NCBI GenBank assembly: GCA_002293025.1
Contig: DBCL01000002.1
Span: 62,110 to 126,109 of the forward strand
From: Actinobacteria bacterium UBA959
GTDB taxonomy: Bacteria > Actinomycetota > Actinomycetes > S36-B12 > UBA5976
Reading direction: 5' to 3'
Length of the DNA stretch: 64,000 bases
Translations under genes and position numbers: made by a program
The notes under the pieces: model-generated
The model's database searches: none
The model's input: the letters and a program-made list of their open reading frames with translations, nothing else
Told to the model about the DNA's origin: nothing
In this document: piece after piece, positions 49,840 through 59,584 of the stretch
Numbering within the stretch: the first letter of the stretch is position 1
Layout of the letters: every line of letters starts with the position of its first letter

Positions 49840-51447
49840 TCACGACCATTGGGGTGCGAGTGTCTCCTTGACGACCCCATCTGCCCCCACATATACGTAT
49901 CGGTCGAAGGAGTCGGCAAACCAGCGATCATGGGTTACGGCCACAACTGTCCCATTAAAGGCGGCCAAAGCATCCTGCAATGCCTCTGCTGAGGCTAGAT
50001 CCAAGTTGTCAGTTGGCTCGTCCAAGAGCAGCAAGGTGCAGCCCGACAACTCCAGAATCAGAATCTGCAATCGGGCTTGTTGACCTCCCGAAAGAGTTTG
50101 AAACTTCTGCTCTGCCTGCGCATATAACTCATACTTGCGGAGTATGCCCATAGATTCATTAAGCATCAAAGGTTTGGTTAGGTTCAAAATCTCTACTGGG
50201 GTTTTGTTAACCCATTCTGGATGAGCGTGGGTTTGAGCAAAATGACCTGGGACAACTCGAGCACCTATCTTTTTATGCCCTGTCCAAACTTTGCCAACTT
50301 TGATTTCGTCTGCTTCAGTCTCAGCAAATAATCTAAGTAGATGTGACTTGCCTGCGCCATTTGGCCCAAGCACTGCGACGCGGTCACCATAGAAAATTTC
50401 CAGGTCAAACGGATATAGCAAACCTTCAATTGCTGTTTGCTCACAAGTTATTACTCTAATTCCAGTTCTACCACCTGTTAGATCCATCTTGATATTTTGA
50501 ATTGGAGGTGGGGCCTCTGGTGCACCTTTTTCTTCAAATTTTCTGAGTCTGGTTTGCATCGCACGATAGGTGCTAGCCATATCTGGTGAGCTCTTAGCCT
50601 GACCTTGCAATCTGCGCACAAGTTCTTTTAATCGATTGTGCTCTTCTGTCCAGCGTTTCAGTATTTCTTCTTGTCGTTCATAGCGAGCCTTACGGGCATC
50701 GTGATAAGACGCAAAATCTCCACCATGAATCCAGACTCGTCCATCTTCAACGGTAATGATTCGATCTGCGACTGCATTTAATAGTGCACGATCATGAGAG
50801 ATCAACAAGATAGTTTTGGGGGATTGTTTAATCTGCTCTTCCAGCCATAATTTTCCTGGTACATCCAAGTAGTTGTCTGGCTCGTCTAGGAGCAGTACTT
50901 CATCCGGACCCCGAAGCAATGCCTCTAAAGCCAAGCGCTTTTGTTGACCGCCGGATAACGTATTTACTTGACGTTCACTAACGTCTGCAAACTCAAGACC
51001 AAAGGCAGTGCTGGTGCAGATATCCCACAGCACTTCAATGTCATATCCCCCGACATCTCCCCAGTCTGAAATTGCTTGTGCAAATCTCATCTGGATTTTC
51101 TCATCATCTGGATTCAGGTTGAGATTCTCTTGAGCTTGGCGATATTTATCTCCAACATCTCGAACAGCTTGTGGTGCGATTGATAATAAGAATTCTCTAA
51201 TTGTTGTTTCGTCTCGAATACCACCAATAAATTGGCGCATCACTCCTAAGCCACCACCAAATGCGATTGCCCCAGCAAAAGGCTCTATATCCCCAGAGAT
51301 GATTCGCGTTAGTGTGGTCTTACCTGCACCATTTGGTCCAACCATGGCGGCGTGTGCTCCATCAGCCACTCGAAATGAAACTTCGTCGAGCAACACCCGA
51401 CCATCAGGCAAAATCATGGTGACCCCGCCTACTTCTATGTGTCCCAC
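49840..51447 (-). CDS. ABC-F family ATPase
   Basis: 535 residues with two ABC domains and no membrane segment. Walker A VGPNGAGKTTLTR and LGPNGAGKSHLLR, signatures LSGGQQKRLALEA and LSGGQQARLQILIL, Walker B EVLLLDEPDNYLD and LLLLDEPTDNLD. A charged linker at about 245-310 (RKARYERQEEILKRWTEE) is the inter-domain tRNA-interacting region of ABC-F factors. Probably a ribosome-associated translation factor, consistent with its place among ribosomal genes; antibiotic protection is an alternative. Overlaps truA by one base. Confidence 0.88.
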   Translation of the reverse strand: MGHIEVGGVTMILPDGRVLLDEVSFRVADGAHAAMVGPNGAGKTTLTRIISGDIEPFAGAIAFGGGLGVMRQFIGGIRDETTIREFLLSIAPQAVRDVGDKYRQAQENLNLNPDDEKIQMRFAQAISDWGDVGGYDIEVLWDICTSTAFGLEFADVSERQVNTLSGGQQKRLALEALLRGPDEVLLLDEPDNYLDVPGKLWLEEQIKQSPKTILLISHDRALLNAVADRIITVEDGRVWIHGGDFASYHDARKARYERQEEILKRWTEEHNRLKELVRRLQGQAKSSPDMASTYRAMQTRLRKFEEKGAPEAPPPIQNIKMDLTGGRTGIRVITCEQTAIEGLLYPFDLEIFYGDRVAVLGPNGAGKSHLLRLFAETEADEIKVGKVWTGHKKIGARVVPGHFAQTHAHPEWVNKTPVEILNLTKPLMLNESMGILRKYELYAQAEQKFQTLSGGQQARLQILILELSGCTLLLLDEPTDNLDLASAEALQDALAAFNGTVVAVTHDRWFADSFDRYVYVGADGVVKETLAPQWS

Positions 51448-52295
51448 TACTCAACCTCTTCAGGGCTGCGCATTGCTTTGGTGGAGCTAACTCGATCAGC
51501 AAATTCTTTTTCGGCTGGATAGTAAATTTCCTCAAGCACTAAGGCGTGTCCAGGTGCCACGTTAATCTCAAATATCTTCTGGGCAGCTTTCAAAATACGA
51601 TAAGGCCATTCGATATCTTTTCTTCCATCGCCAACTGGAATCAATGCTCCTACTAAAGTTCGAACCATCGAATAGCAGAATGCATCTGCTTTTACAGTAG
51701 CAATAACTAGGTCATCATGACGATGCCATGAAAACTCTTGTAATTCTCTAATTCTGGTGCCCACAGTGTTTGCTTTGCAATAGGCAGTGAAGTCATTAAG
51801 TCCCTGTAGTAATTTTGAAGCAGCGTTCATTGCGTCAAGATCCAGTGGTGCGTCATGAATCATCACTGAACTCAAAGTAAGTGGGTCTACACTTCTATCA
51901 GCAATTCGGTAGGAATACCTTCTAGCTAATGCAGCAAAACGAGCATCAAAATCTTTTGAAACTTGGGTAACCTGCGACACAACTATCGATTCTGGAAGTA
52001 CTGCTCTAAGTCTTCTACCTAACCTTGAGATTTGCTCGTTAACAAATTCCACTGGTAGATCTATATGGCAGACCTGACCACGAGCGTGTACTCCAGCATC
52101 TGTTCGACCTCCAACAATTGTCTTGACTTCTGCAAGCCCAGTAATTGCTATTAATGCAGACTCTAACTCGCCTTGAATTGTCTTAAGGCCATTTGGTTGT
52201 TTAGCCCAACCAAAGTAGCCAGTGCCGTTGTAGCCTAAATCCAATCTAATGCGAATGAGCCCGTCATTACTGACGGGCTCATTCTGAATAGTCAT
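51447..52295 (-). CDS. truA: tRNA pseudouridine(38-40) synthase TruA
   Basis: 282 residues. RIRLDLGYNGTGYFGWAKQP at the N-terminus and GGRTDAGVHARGQVCH with the catalytic Asp identify TruA; FCYSMVRTLVGALIPVG is the C-terminal motif. The first dozen codons form a perfect 14-bp hairpin (52253-52284) and no strong ribosome site precedes ATG 52295. The start is plausible but could be regulated or misplaced. Follows rplQ by 32 nt. Confidence 0.93.
   Translation of the reverse strand: MTIQNEPVSNDGLIRIRLDLGYNGTGYFGWAKQPNGLKTIQGELESALIAITGLAEVKTIVGGRTDAGVHARGQVCHIDLPVEFVNEQISRLGRRLRAVLPESIVVSQVTQVSKDFDARFAALARRYSYRIADRSVDPLTLSSVMIHDAPLDLDAMNAASKLLQGLNDFTAYCKANTVGTRIRELQEFSWHRHDDLVIATVKADAFCYSMVRTLVGALIPVGDGRKDIEWPYRILKAAQKIFEINVAPGHALVLEEIYYPAEKEFADRVSSTKAMRSPEEVE
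52253..52284 (-). promoter_or_regulatory. Strong hairpin at the start of truA
   Basis: GAATGAGCCCGTCA (52253-52266) / TGACGGGCTCATTC (52271-52284), loop TTAC. On the minus strand it starts 11 nt after the truA ATG and has no U-tract behind it. It may attenuate read-through from the ribosomal operon or hide early truA codons. Confidence 0.7.
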
Positions 52296-52327
52296 ATCTG
52301 TGGGTTAAGTAGTGAACTAGTTCGCTA

Positions 52328-52753
52328 CTACTTGCTTTCCTTTTCTTTGGCAGAACGCTTTGCAGTAGCAGTTGCTTCTGCAACCACCTGCTCAGCCAAT
52401 GGCTCAACTAACTCAATAACAGCCATTGGAGCATTGTCACCATTGCGATTACCAATCTTGGTGATCCGAGTGTAGCCACCATTACGGTTAGCAAACTTAG
52501 GCCCAATTTCAGTTAGTAATGAATGCACAATTGACTTACTTCTAATTTTGCGCATCACTCTACGACGAGCAGGCTGATCGCCTTCTTTTGCAATAGTGAT
52601 TAAGCGTTCCGCATATGGGCGAAGCTTTTTTGCCTTAGCAGTTGTGGTGGTGATTTTGCCGTGCTCAAAAAGCTGACTTGCTAAGTTAGCCAAGATAGCT
52701 TTTTCATGAGCTGGGCTCCCGCCGAGACGAGCACCTTTAGTTGGAGTTGGCAT
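52328..52753 (-). CDS. rplQ: 50S ribosomal protein L17
   Basis: 141 residues; [19 protein letters not shown] is the standard N-terminal block and the C-terminus is an Ala/Glu/Lys-rich tail common in actinobacteria. Last ribosomal gene of the alpha cluster, 25 nt after rpoA. Confidence 0.96.
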   Translation of the reverse strand: MPTPTKGARLGGSPAHEKAILANLASQLFEHGKITTTTAKAKKLRPYAERLITIAKEGDQPARRRVMRKIRSKSIVHSLLTEIGPKFANRNGGYTRITKIGNRNGDNAPMAVIELVEPLAEQVVAEATATAKRSAKEKESK

Positions 52754-52778
52754 TATTTTTCCTTCTTATCGATTCTCG

Positions 52779-53804
52779 TTAGAGTTTTTCGTCTTCGACG
52801 AATACTTCTTCGTTCTCATCTTCAACTTCATCGTAATAGCCTGCAACCTTAGTTGGATCAAAGCCGGCTGGGCTATCTTTCAGTGAAAGACCAAGGCTGA
52901 TGAGTTTAGCTTTAACCTCATCAATGGACTTTTGTCCAAAGTTGCGGATATCTAGTAGATCGGCTTCACTGCGAGTCATTAACTCACCCACTGTGTGCAC
53001 GCCTTCACGCTTTAGGCAGTTGTAAGAACGCACAGTTAGGTCTAATTGCTCGATTGGTGTACCTAGTTGTTCTGCAGCAAAGTTATCTATTGCCGACGGA
53101 CCAATTTCAATGCCTTCGGCATCAAGATTAAGTTCATTAGCTAGACCAAATAGTCCAACTAAGGTTTTGCCGGCACTTGCCACAGCATCTCTTGGCAGCA
53201 TTGAAGGTTTGGTTTCAACATCAACAATGAGTTTGTCGAAGTCGGTGCGCTGCTCGACTCGAGTCGCTTCAACTTTATAAGTTACCCGAGTGACTGGACT
53301 ATAAATTGAATCAACATAGATGCGACCAATTTCTGGATCTGAGCCCTTGTTCATAGTTGATGGCACATAGCCGCGACCGCGCTCAACCACAAACTCAATC
53401 TCAATTTTTGCGCCAGCATTCAAAGTTGCAATGTGTAAGCCAGGGTTGTGAACTTCAACTCCAGCAGGAGGGGTGATATCTGCAGCTGTGGCTGCCCCTG
53501 GTCCTTCTTTACGTAAATACATCACAGTTGGTTCATCATTAAAACTTGATACAACAAGTCCTTTGATGTTTAACAACATCTCAGTAACGTCTTCTTTGAC
53601 GCCCTCGATAGTTCCAAATTCGTGCAGTACGCCATCAATTCTGATGCTAGTAACAGCAGCACCAGGAATAGAAGATAGCAAGGTACGACGCAGCGAGTTA
53701 CCTAATGTGTACCCAAAGCCAGGTTCAAGTGGCTCTAGTACAAATCGAGAGCGTGTATCGGATATAACTTCTTCGATCAGGGTTGGACGTTGTGCAATTA
53801 GCAC
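52779..53804 (-). CDS. rpoA: RNA polymerase alpha subunit
   Basis: 341 residues from GTG 53804, chosen because AAAGGA lies 7 nt upstream and the protein then begins [12 protein letters not shown], as in other actinobacteria. NTD contains [20 protein letters not shown] for dimerisation and assembly; the CTD (about 250-320) has [20 protein letters not shown] and [17 protein letters not shown], the helix-hairpin-helix that binds UP elements and activators. Acidic tail. A 12-bp hairpin separates it from rpsD. Confidence 0.96.
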   Translation of the reverse strand: MLIAQRPTLIEEVISDTRSRFVLEPLEPGFGYTLGNSLRRTLLSSIPGAAVTSIRIDGVLHEFGTIEGVKEDVTEMLLNIKGLVVSSFNDEPTVMYLRKEGPGAATAADITPPAGVEVHNPGLHIATLNAGAKIEIEFVVERGRGYVPSTMNKGSDPEIGRIYVDSIYSPVTRVTYKVEATRVEQRTDFDKLIVDVETKPSMLPRDAVASAGKTLVGLFGLANELNLDAEGIEIGPSAIDNFAAEQLGTPIEQLDLTVRSYNCLKREGVHTVGELMTRSEADLLDIRNFGQKSIDEVKAKLISLGLSLKDSPAGFDPTKVAGYYDEVEDENEEVFVEDEKL

Positions 53805-53880
53805 TGTTTTTCCTTTCGGTTGGTGCCCACTATTTGGCACCACTTCTCGGATGATGAGTGGCGGGGTTGCACACTCACCA

Positions 53881-53908
53881 CATGATGTGTTGTTGCCAAC
53901 ACATCATG
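53881..53908 (-). repeat. Hairpin between rpsD and rpoA
   Basis: CATGATGTGTTG (53881-53892) / CAACACATCATG (53897-53908), loop TTGC, perfect 12-bp stem starting directly after the rpsD stop codon on the minus strand. No U-tract follows, so processing, stabilisation or partial attenuation are more likely than full termination. Confidence 0.7.
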
Positions 53909-53909
53909 C

Positions 53910-54536
53910 TTACTTGCTGTAAAGCTCGACTACCAATGACTCTTGTACGTTGGTGTCAATTTGTGTACGTGCAGGTTTTGCATGTACCAGAATTCGCATA
54001 CGGTTTGGAACTGCTTCAATCCAACCTGGAACTGTACGTTCACCAGATTCAGCTCGAGCAACTACAAATGGAGTCAATTCGCGTGAATCAACTCGCACCT
54101 CAATAACATCTGTAGGTGATACTGAATAAGAAGGAATGTCTACCTTCTTACCGTTAACAGTGAAATGCCCATGCTTTACCAATTGGCGACCCATGTCGCG
54201 GCTTTTGGCAAAACCTGCACGAAACACCACATTGTCCAGGCGCGTTTCCAGCAAACTCAGTAGGTTGTCACCAGTTTTGCCTGCTTGACGAGATGCCTCT
54301 TCAAAGTAGTTACGGAACTGCTTTTCCAATACTCCGTATTGACGGGCAAGTTTTTGCTTCTCACGCATCTGCAATAAGTATTCAGATTCTTTTGATCGAC
54401 CACGGCCATGTTGACCTGGAGGATATGGGCGAGCTTCAAGTGGGCACTTTGGTGATTCGCACTTAGCACCTTTGAGAAATAGTTTTACCTTCTCGCGGCG
54501 GCAGCGCTTGCACTTAGGACCTGTATAACGAGCCAT
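53910..54536 (-). CDS. rpsD: 30S ribosomal protein S4, zinc-binding form
   Basis: 208 residues; MARYTGPKCKRCRREK with Cys9 and Cys12, then Cys26 and Cys31 complete a zinc site (C+ form). YGVLEKQFRNYFEEA and LDNVVFRAGFAKSRDMGRQL are S4 core motifs. In other bacteria S4 regulates its own operon. Confidence 0.96.
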   Translation of the reverse strand: MARYTGPKCKRCRREKVKLFLKGAKCESPKCPLEARPYPPGQHGRGRSKESEYLLQMREKQKLARQYGVLEKQFRNYFEEASRQAGKTGDNLLSLLETRLDNVVFRAGFAKSRDMGRQLVKHGHFTVNGKKVDIPSYSVSPTDVIEVRVDSRELTPFVVARAESGERTVPGWIEAVPNRMRILVHAKPARTQIDTNVQESLVVELYSK

Positions 54537-54553
54537 TTGTTATCTCCTGCTTC

Positions 54554-54985
54554 TCAGACTCGGCGACGCTTTGGTGGGCGGCAACCGTTATGCGGCATTG
54601 GGGTTACGTCTGAGATCGAACCAACCTCAAGACCTGCAGCTTGCAAAGAACGAATTGCAGTCTCACGACCAGAACCCGGACCCTTAACAAATACATCTAC
54701 TCGCTTCAAGCCATGTTCCATGGCGCGCTTGGCTGCGTCTTCTGCTGCCAGCTGAGCTGCGAATGGTGTTGACTTACGAGAACCTTTGAAACCAACTTGA
54801 CCTGATGATGACCAGGAAACAACTGCACCACTTGGGTCAGTGATTGAAATAATTGTGTTATTGAACGTGCTCTTAATGTGAGCTTGCCCTTGAGCAATGT
54901 TCTTACGTTCTTTTTTACGCAACTTTTTACCCGCAGCAGGTTTAGTTGCTGCGGTCTTTGTTGCTTTTGCTGCTTTAGCTGCCAT
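54554..54985 (-). CDS. rpsK: 30S ribosomal protein S11
   Basis: 143 residues; a Lys/Ala-rich extension (1-28) precedes [34 protein letters not shown] and [15 protein letters not shown] close the protein. 17 nt before rpsD. Confidence 0.96.
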   Translation of the reverse strand: MAAKAAKATKTAATKPAAGKKLRKKERKNIAQGQAHIKSTFNNTIISITDPSGAVVSWSSSGQVGFKGSRKSTPFAAQLAAEDAAKRAMEHGLKRVDVFVKGPGSGRETAIRSLQAAGLEVGSISDVTPMPHNGCRPPKRRRV

Positions 54986-55004
54986 TAGTTTCTCCGTGTC
55001 CTAA

Positions 55005-55382
55005 TTACTTCGTAACGATCTTTTTGCCAGCAACGGTCTTACGAGGACCTTTACGAGTGCGGGCATTGGTGTGTGTGCGTTGTCCACGAACTGGCAGACC
55101 TTTGCGGTGTCTGGTTCCTTGGTAACTGCCGATATCAATTTTGCGACGAATGTCTGCAGTAACTTCACGTCGAAGGTCACCTTCAACTTTAAAGTTTGCT
55201 TCGATATATTCACGAAGTTGAGCAACTTGATCATCTGACATATCTTTAACTCGAAGGTCAGGAGAGATGCCAGTTACTTTCAGCATTTCAGCAGCTCTAG
55301 TGCGACCAATGCCATATACGTATGTAAGGGCGACTTCTAGTCGCTTATCACGCGGCAGGTCAACGCCTATTAAACGTGCCAT
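55005..55382 (-). CDS. rpsM: 30S ribosomal protein S13
   Basis: 125 residues; [40 protein letters not shown] and [17 protein letters not shown] are diagnostic. First gene of the rpsM-rpsK-rpsD-rpoA-rplQ cluster. Confidence 0.96.
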   Translation of the reverse strand: MARLIGVDLPRDKRLEVALTYVYGIGRTRAAEMLKVTGISPDLRVKDMSDDQVAQLREYIEANFKVEGDLRREVTADIRRKIDIGSYQGTRHRKGLPVRGQRTHTNARTRKGPRKTVAGKKIVTK

Positions 55383-55556
55383 GGGCGGTCAACTCACTTT
55401 CAGTTAGTAGAGGTATCTGGTCACAAATGTTGTCTCACCCGCCCGGGTGAGCCCTCGCCTCTAACAAGGGGTTCGTCTGTTCTGTTGGCACAGTTCAGGG
55501 TCGAACATTCGTGTGTTTGCAAACGGCGTTTGCAAATTATTTAGTTATTAAGTGCC
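55383..55556 (-). promoter_or_regulatory. rpmJ-rpsM intergenic region with two inverted repeats
   Basis: 174 bp, large for this part of the window. It contains TTTGCAAACG-G-CGTTTGCAAA (55516-55536) and CTCACCCG-CC-CGGGTGAG (55434-55451). Possible alpha-operon leader, promoter or repressor site; I could not fix promoter boxes. No U-tract follows either repeat on the minus strand. Confidence 0.5.
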
Positions 55557-55670
55557 TTAACCCTGCCGTTGTTTATGACGAGGGTTTTCGCAGATCACCA
55601 TCACACGTGAGTGACGACGGATCACTTTGCACTTATCGCACATCTTCTTAACGCTTGGTTGAACCTTCAT
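55557..55670 (-). CDS. rpmJ: 50S ribosomal protein L36, zinc-binding form
   Basis: 37 residues, reading [16 protein letters not shown], then [20 protein letters not shown] and a final Gly. Cys11, Cys14, Cys27 and a His after NPR form the zinc ribbon (C+ form). It lies 16 nt after infA. Confidence 0.95.
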   Translation of the reverse strand: MKVQPSVKKMCDKCKVIRRHSRVMVICENPRHKQRQG

Positions 55671-55686
55671 AAAGCTCTCTTAAACC

Positions 55687-55908
55687 TCACTTGTAGCGGT
55701 AGGTGATCCGCCCACGAGTTAGGTCGTAGGGACTTAGCTCTACAACCACCCGGTCGTCTGGCAAAATACGAATGTAGTTCATTCGCATCTTCCCAGAAAT
55801 ATGGGCAAGAACTTTGTGACCGTTATCAAGTTCTACTCTAAACATTGCATTAGGTAGAGACTCCATAATGGTGCCTTCGAGTTCAATGGCTCCGTCCTTT
55901 TTGGACAT
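55687..55908 (-). CDS. infA: Translation initiation factor IF-1
   Basis: 73 residues, OB fold; [40 protein letters not shown] and the ending GRITYRYK are canonical. The usual neighbour map (methionine aminopeptidase) between adk and infA is missing here; a 152-bp gap replaces it. Confidence 0.96.
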   Translation of the reverse strand: MSKKDGAIELEGTIMESLPNAMFRVELDNGHKVLAHISGKMRMNYIRILPDDRVVVELSPYDLTRGRITYRYK

Positions 55909-55934
55909 TCTGCCTTCTCACTTTCCAGCGTTAA

Positions 55935-55963
55935 TCGTTAATTTCAATCAACTGCTTGATCAA
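55935..55963 (-). promoter_or_regulatory. Possible infA promoter
   Basis: Minus strand TTGATC (55963-55958), 17-nt spacer, TAACGA (55940-55935), 27 nt before the infA start. Boxes are moderate only. Located in the 152-bp gap between adk and infA. Confidence 0.3.
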
Positions 55964-56060
55964 AATCTGGTTGTTAACCGAAGGGGAATCCTAGAGCCTA
56001 GGCTTTTCTGAGCAGGAACGGGGTCTAATCTCAAGTACCGGCCCCAGCCGCTAAGCCCTA

Positions 56061-56624
56061 CTACAAGCCAACAGCGGCTAATAACCTTTGTTTTACCTGA
56101 TCAACCGAGCCCATACCATTAATTGAGCGCAGCAAACCACGGGCTTGGTAGGCAGTTATTAAGGGAGCAGTCTGTTCGGCATAAACCCCAAGGCGGTGCT
56201 CCAGCACCTCTTTTGAATCGTCCATTCGGTTCTGTTCAGCTGCTCGTTGGAGGAGCCTTTCAACCACTGCTTTTTTATCAACTTCGAGCTCAATAACCGA
56301 ATCAACCAAGTGACCTTGGGTAGCTAGCATGTTGTCCAGCTCTATCACCTGGGCAACTGTTCGTGGATAACCATCCAGAACAAATCCTTCAAGTGCATCT
56401 TGCTGGGAGATGCGATCTCGCACCATATCGTTAGTGACAGTGTCTGGCACATATTCACCAGCATCCATAAATGTTTTCGCTAATTGACCTAATTTGGTTC
56501 CACCAGAGACATTACTTCTGAAAATGTCGCCAGTTGAAATATGAGGCACTCCTAAAGCTGCAGCTAAACCCACAGCTTGCGTGCCCTTGCCGGCTCCTGG
56601 TGGACCCATTAGGACAATGCGCAT
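56061..56624 (-). CDS. adk: Adenylate kinase
   Basis: 187 residues, short form without the zinc LID. MGPPGAGKGTQA is the P-loop, HISTGDIFR binds AMP, and FVLDGYPRTVAQ is the NMP/ATP contact. 2 nt after secY. Confidence 0.96.
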   Translation of the reverse strand: MRIVLMGPPGAGKGTQAVGLAAALGVPHISTGDIFRSNVSGGTKLGQLAKTFMDAGEYVPDTVTNDMVRDRISQQDALEGFVLDGYPRTVAQVIELDNMLATQGHLVDSVIELEVDKKAVVERLLQRAAEQNRMDDSKEVLEHRLGVYAEQTAPLITAYQARGLLRSINGMGSVDQVKQRLLAAVGL

Positions 56625-56626
56625 GA

Positions 56627-57922
56627 CTAACCGAGGAATCCTTCGTAATTACGTTGCTGCAGTTGAGCTTCGATCTGCTTAACAGTATCCAAACCAACAC
56701 CAACCATAATTAACAGTGAGGTTCCACCAAATGCTAATTGTGCACCAATTCCCATGGCACCAAACACTGCATATGGAACGATTGCAACCACTAACAGATA
56801 CAGCGCGCCTGCAGTTAGTAATCTATTTAGCACAAATCTCAAATAATCAGCTGTTGGTTTACCAGCTCGAATACCAGGTACAAATCCACCATACTTCTTC
56901 ATATCGTCAGCAACATCATCTGGATTAAACGTGATTGATACGTAGAAGAATGCGAAGAAGAAAATCAAGAGTCCATAAGTTGCGGCATAGGTGAAACTTG
57001 TGCTGCTTGAGAAACTTCGCGAAATAAATTGAGCCCAGCCAGCAGTGCTTCCAGAAAGCTGCGTGAACAGCACCGGTACATATAGAAGTGATGAAGCAAA
57101 GATTACTGGGATAACGCCTGCCATATTTACCTTCATTGGCAAATAAGTACTAGTGCCACCATAGGCGCGGCGGCCAACCATACGCTTGGCATACTGAACT
57201 GGAATTCTTCTTTGACCTTGTTCAACAAAAGCTACAACCAAGATCATGAAGACTCCGACAACCAAAACTATTGAGAAGGCGAAGACGCCGTTACCTCTAA
57301 AAATTCCCCACATCTGACCGGGTAAAGTTGAAATAATTGAAGTCATGATCAGCAGCGACATACCATTTCCAATACCGCGATCAGTGATTAGTTCACCAAG
57401 CCACATGACAACAGCAGTTCCAGCTGTCAACACGATCACCATTACTAACAAAATTGGGATGGATGTGTCTGGGATCAATGCCAAATCACATCCTTGCAAT
57501 AGTGCTCCCGGCGTTCTAGCCAAAGCAACGATTGAAGTTGCCTGCAAAATTGCCAACCCGATAGTCACATATCTGGTGTACTGAGTGATGACGGCTTGAC
57601 CCGACTGTCCCTCTTTCTTCAAAGTTTCTAACCTAGGAATAACAATGGTCAACAACTGCAAGATAATGCTTGCGGTGATGTACGGCATTACACCTAAAGC
57701 AAAGATTGATAACTGCAACAATGCCCCACCACTAAATAAATTGATCAGTGAATACAAGGTGTTGTCTTGAACTAGAGCAACACACTGCTGTACCGCGTTG
57801 TAATCAATTCCTGGTGTTGGTAAAACTGCACCAAAACGATAGATCGCCAGCATGCCAAGTACAAACAGCAACTTGCGACGTACGTCTGGCGTACGAAACG
57901 CATTTGCAAACACACTTAACAT
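56627..57922 (-). CDS. secY: Protein translocase channel SecY
   Basis: 431 residues, ten membrane helices. Motifs include FGAVLPTPGID in the first periplasmic part, GGALLQLSIFALGVMPYITA and the plug region, GERITDRGIGNG-type sequence ELITDRGIGNGMSL, and the cytoplasmic loop VEQGQRRIPVQYAKRMVG. Between rplO and adk as in most bacteria. Confidence 0.96.
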   Translation of the reverse strand: MLSVFANAFRTPDVRRKLLFVLGMLAIYRFGAVLPTPGIDYNAVQQCVALVQDNTLYSLINLFSGGALLQLSIFALGVMPYITASIILQLLTIVIPRLETLKKEGQSGQAVITQYTRYVTIGLAILQATSIVALARTPGALLQGCDLALIPDTSIPILLVMVIVLTAGTAVVMWLGELITDRGIGNGMSLLIMTSIISTLPGQMWGIFRGNGVFAFSIVLVVGVFMILVVAFVEQGQRRIPVQYAKRMVGRRAYGGTSTYLPMKVNMAGVIPVIFASSLLYVPVLFTQLSGSTAGWAQFISRSFSSSTSFTYAATYGLLIFFFAFFYVSITFNPDDVADDMKKYGGFVPGIRAGKPTADYLRFVLNRLLTAGALYLLVVAIVPYAVFGAMGIGAQLAFGGTSLLIMVGVGLDTVKQIEAQLQQRNYEGFLG

Positions 57923-57950
57923 GTGACGTCCCTTCAGTTAGCAGCTAAAA

Positions 57951-58397
57951 CTAGTTATCAAGTATCTCTGCTGAACCGCCAGCAGCCTTGATTTTCTCTA
58001 GCGCGGAACCTGAGAATTTATGAGCAGCGATACTTAATTTCACGGAAATGTCACCATGACCAAGCACCTTAACTGGCTCGCCTGCGCGAACTAGCCCTGC
58101 TTTAACAAGATCTGCAACTCCGATAGTTCCACCCTTTGGAAATGCTTCATTTAGATCAGAAACATTGATGACCTGGTAGTAAACCTTGAATGGATTCTTA
58201 AAGCCCTTCAATTTTGGGATACGCATGTGTAGCGGTAACTGACCACCTTCAAAGCGAGCTGGCACCTGATAGCGAGCCTTAGTACCTTTGGTACCACGAC
58301 CAGCAGTCTTACCTTTTGATGCCTCGCCTCGACCAACACGTGTCTTGGCTGTCTTTGCTCCAGGAGCTGGACGCAGATGATGAACCTTAAGTGTCAT
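57951..58397 (-). CDS. rplO: 50S ribosomal protein L15
   Basis: 148 residues; [30 protein letters not shown] and [18 protein letters not shown] are family blocks. 2 nt after rpmD. Confidence 0.95.
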   Translation of the reverse strand: MTLKVHHLRPAPGAKTAKTRVGRGEASKGKTAGRGTKGTKARYQVPARFEGGQLPLHMRIPKLKGFKNPFKVYYQVINVSDLNEAFPKGGTIGVADLVKAGLVRAGEPVKVLGHGDISVKLSIAAHKFSGSALEKIKAAGGSAEILDN

Positions 58398-58399
58398 AT

Positions 58400-58582
58400 C
58401 TACTTGACCTCCTCTACTCGCACTAGGTGTGCGACTTTTCTTAGCATTCCGACAAACTCTGGGCTGTCACTCTTTATTGATACGTCACCGATTTTACGAA
58501 GTCCTAGCGAAAGCAAGGTCTGACGCTGTCTTTCAGTGCCACCAATATCAGATTTAATCTGAGTGATTTGGAATTTTGCCAT
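58400..58582 (-). CDS. rpmD: 50S ribosomal protein L30
   Basis: 60 residues; [20 protein letters not shown] and LGLRKIGD match L30. Overlaps rpsE by one base. Confidence 0.93.
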   Translation of the reverse strand: MAKFQITQIKSDIGGTERQRQTLLSLGLRKIGDVSIKSDSPEFVGMLRKVAHLVRVEEVK

Positions 58583-59190
58583 TATGCACCTCTCCCTGCT
58601 GCTTGAGCCTTCAATAATGCGGCTGGTGCGACATGCTCAACTGGCAGTCCACGGCGAGCAGCAACCTGCTCTGGCAATTCCAACATCTTTAATGCTGCAA
58701 CTGTTGCGTGTACCACGTTGATTGCGTTGTCTGATCCAAGTGATTTACTCAAAATGTCTGTGATGCCTGCACACTCCAGCACCGCACGAGCTGCACCACC
58801 AGCAATTACACCAGTACCAGGAGCTGCTGGGCGAAGTAACACAACTCCAGCTGCTGCTTCACCAGTTACTGGATGCGGAATTGTTCCTTGTACTCGGGCA
58901 ACTTTAAAGAAGCTCTTCTTAGCTTCTTCGGTTGCTTTAGAAATAGCTTGTGGAACTTCCTTGGCTTTGCCGTATCCAACACCAACTGAACCTTCGCCAT
59001 CTCCAACAACTACCAAAGCGGTGAATGAGAATCTACGTCCACCTTGAACTACCTTGGCAACACGATTGATGGCTACAACGCGCTCTAGGTGATTGCTCTT
59101 TTCAGCAGGACCACGCTCGTTACGACGTTCACGCTTCTCGCTACCTGAACGTGGACCGGTTGAATTATCTTTATCTTTAATCATCATCAT
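58582..59190 (-). CDS. rpsE: 30S ribosomal protein S5
   Basis: 202 residues; an Arg/Glu-rich N-terminal extension, then [32 protein letters not shown] and [17 protein letters not shown]. Three consecutive ATG codons (59190, 59187, 59184) are possible starts. Confidence 0.95.
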   Translation of the reverse strand: MMMIKDKDNSTGPRSGSEKRERRNERGPAEKSNHLERVVAINRVAKVVQGGRRFSFTALVVVGDGEGSVGVGYGKAKEVPQAISKATEEAKKSFFKVARVQGTIPHPVTGEAAAGVVLLRPAAPGTGVIAGGAARAVLECAGITDILSKSLGSDNAINVVHATVAALKMLELPEQVAARRGLPVEHVAPAALLKAQAAGRGA

Positions 59191-59200
59191 CGTTTCGTTT

Positions 59201-59584
59201 TTAGAGGTTTAGTCCAGCATTGCGGGCGCCATCAGCTACTGCTGCTACACGTCCGTGGTAACGGTTACCTGCACGATCAAAAACAACCTTGGAGATTCCA
59301 GCTTTTTTAGCACGTTCAGCAACCAACTTGCCGACCTCGCGTGCTAACTCGGTCTTGGAATCTTTAGATTTGCGCAAATCAGCTTCCATGGTGGACGCCG
59401 AAACTAAAGTGCGACCAACGGAATCATCAACTATTTGAGCAACCATATGATTCAAAGATCTAGTCACTACCAGGCGTGGCATTTCGGCCGAGCCAGATAC
59501 TTTCTTGCGGACTCTTATGTGACGACGACGGCGAGACTTACGAGTTTTAGACTCGTGCTTACCGGAAGCAGTAAAAGTTGTCAT
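59201..59584 (-). CDS. rplR: 50S ribosomal protein L18
   Basis: 127 residues; [20 protein letters not shown] and [16 protein letters not shown] identify L18. Overlaps rplF by 4 nt. Confidence 0.95.
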   Translation of the reverse strand: MTTFTASGKHESKTRKSRRRRHIRVRKKVSGSAEMPRLVVTRSLNHMVAQIVDDSVGRTLVSASTMEADLRKSKDSKTELAREVGKLVAERAKKAGISKVVFDRAGNRYHGRVAAVADGARNAGLNL

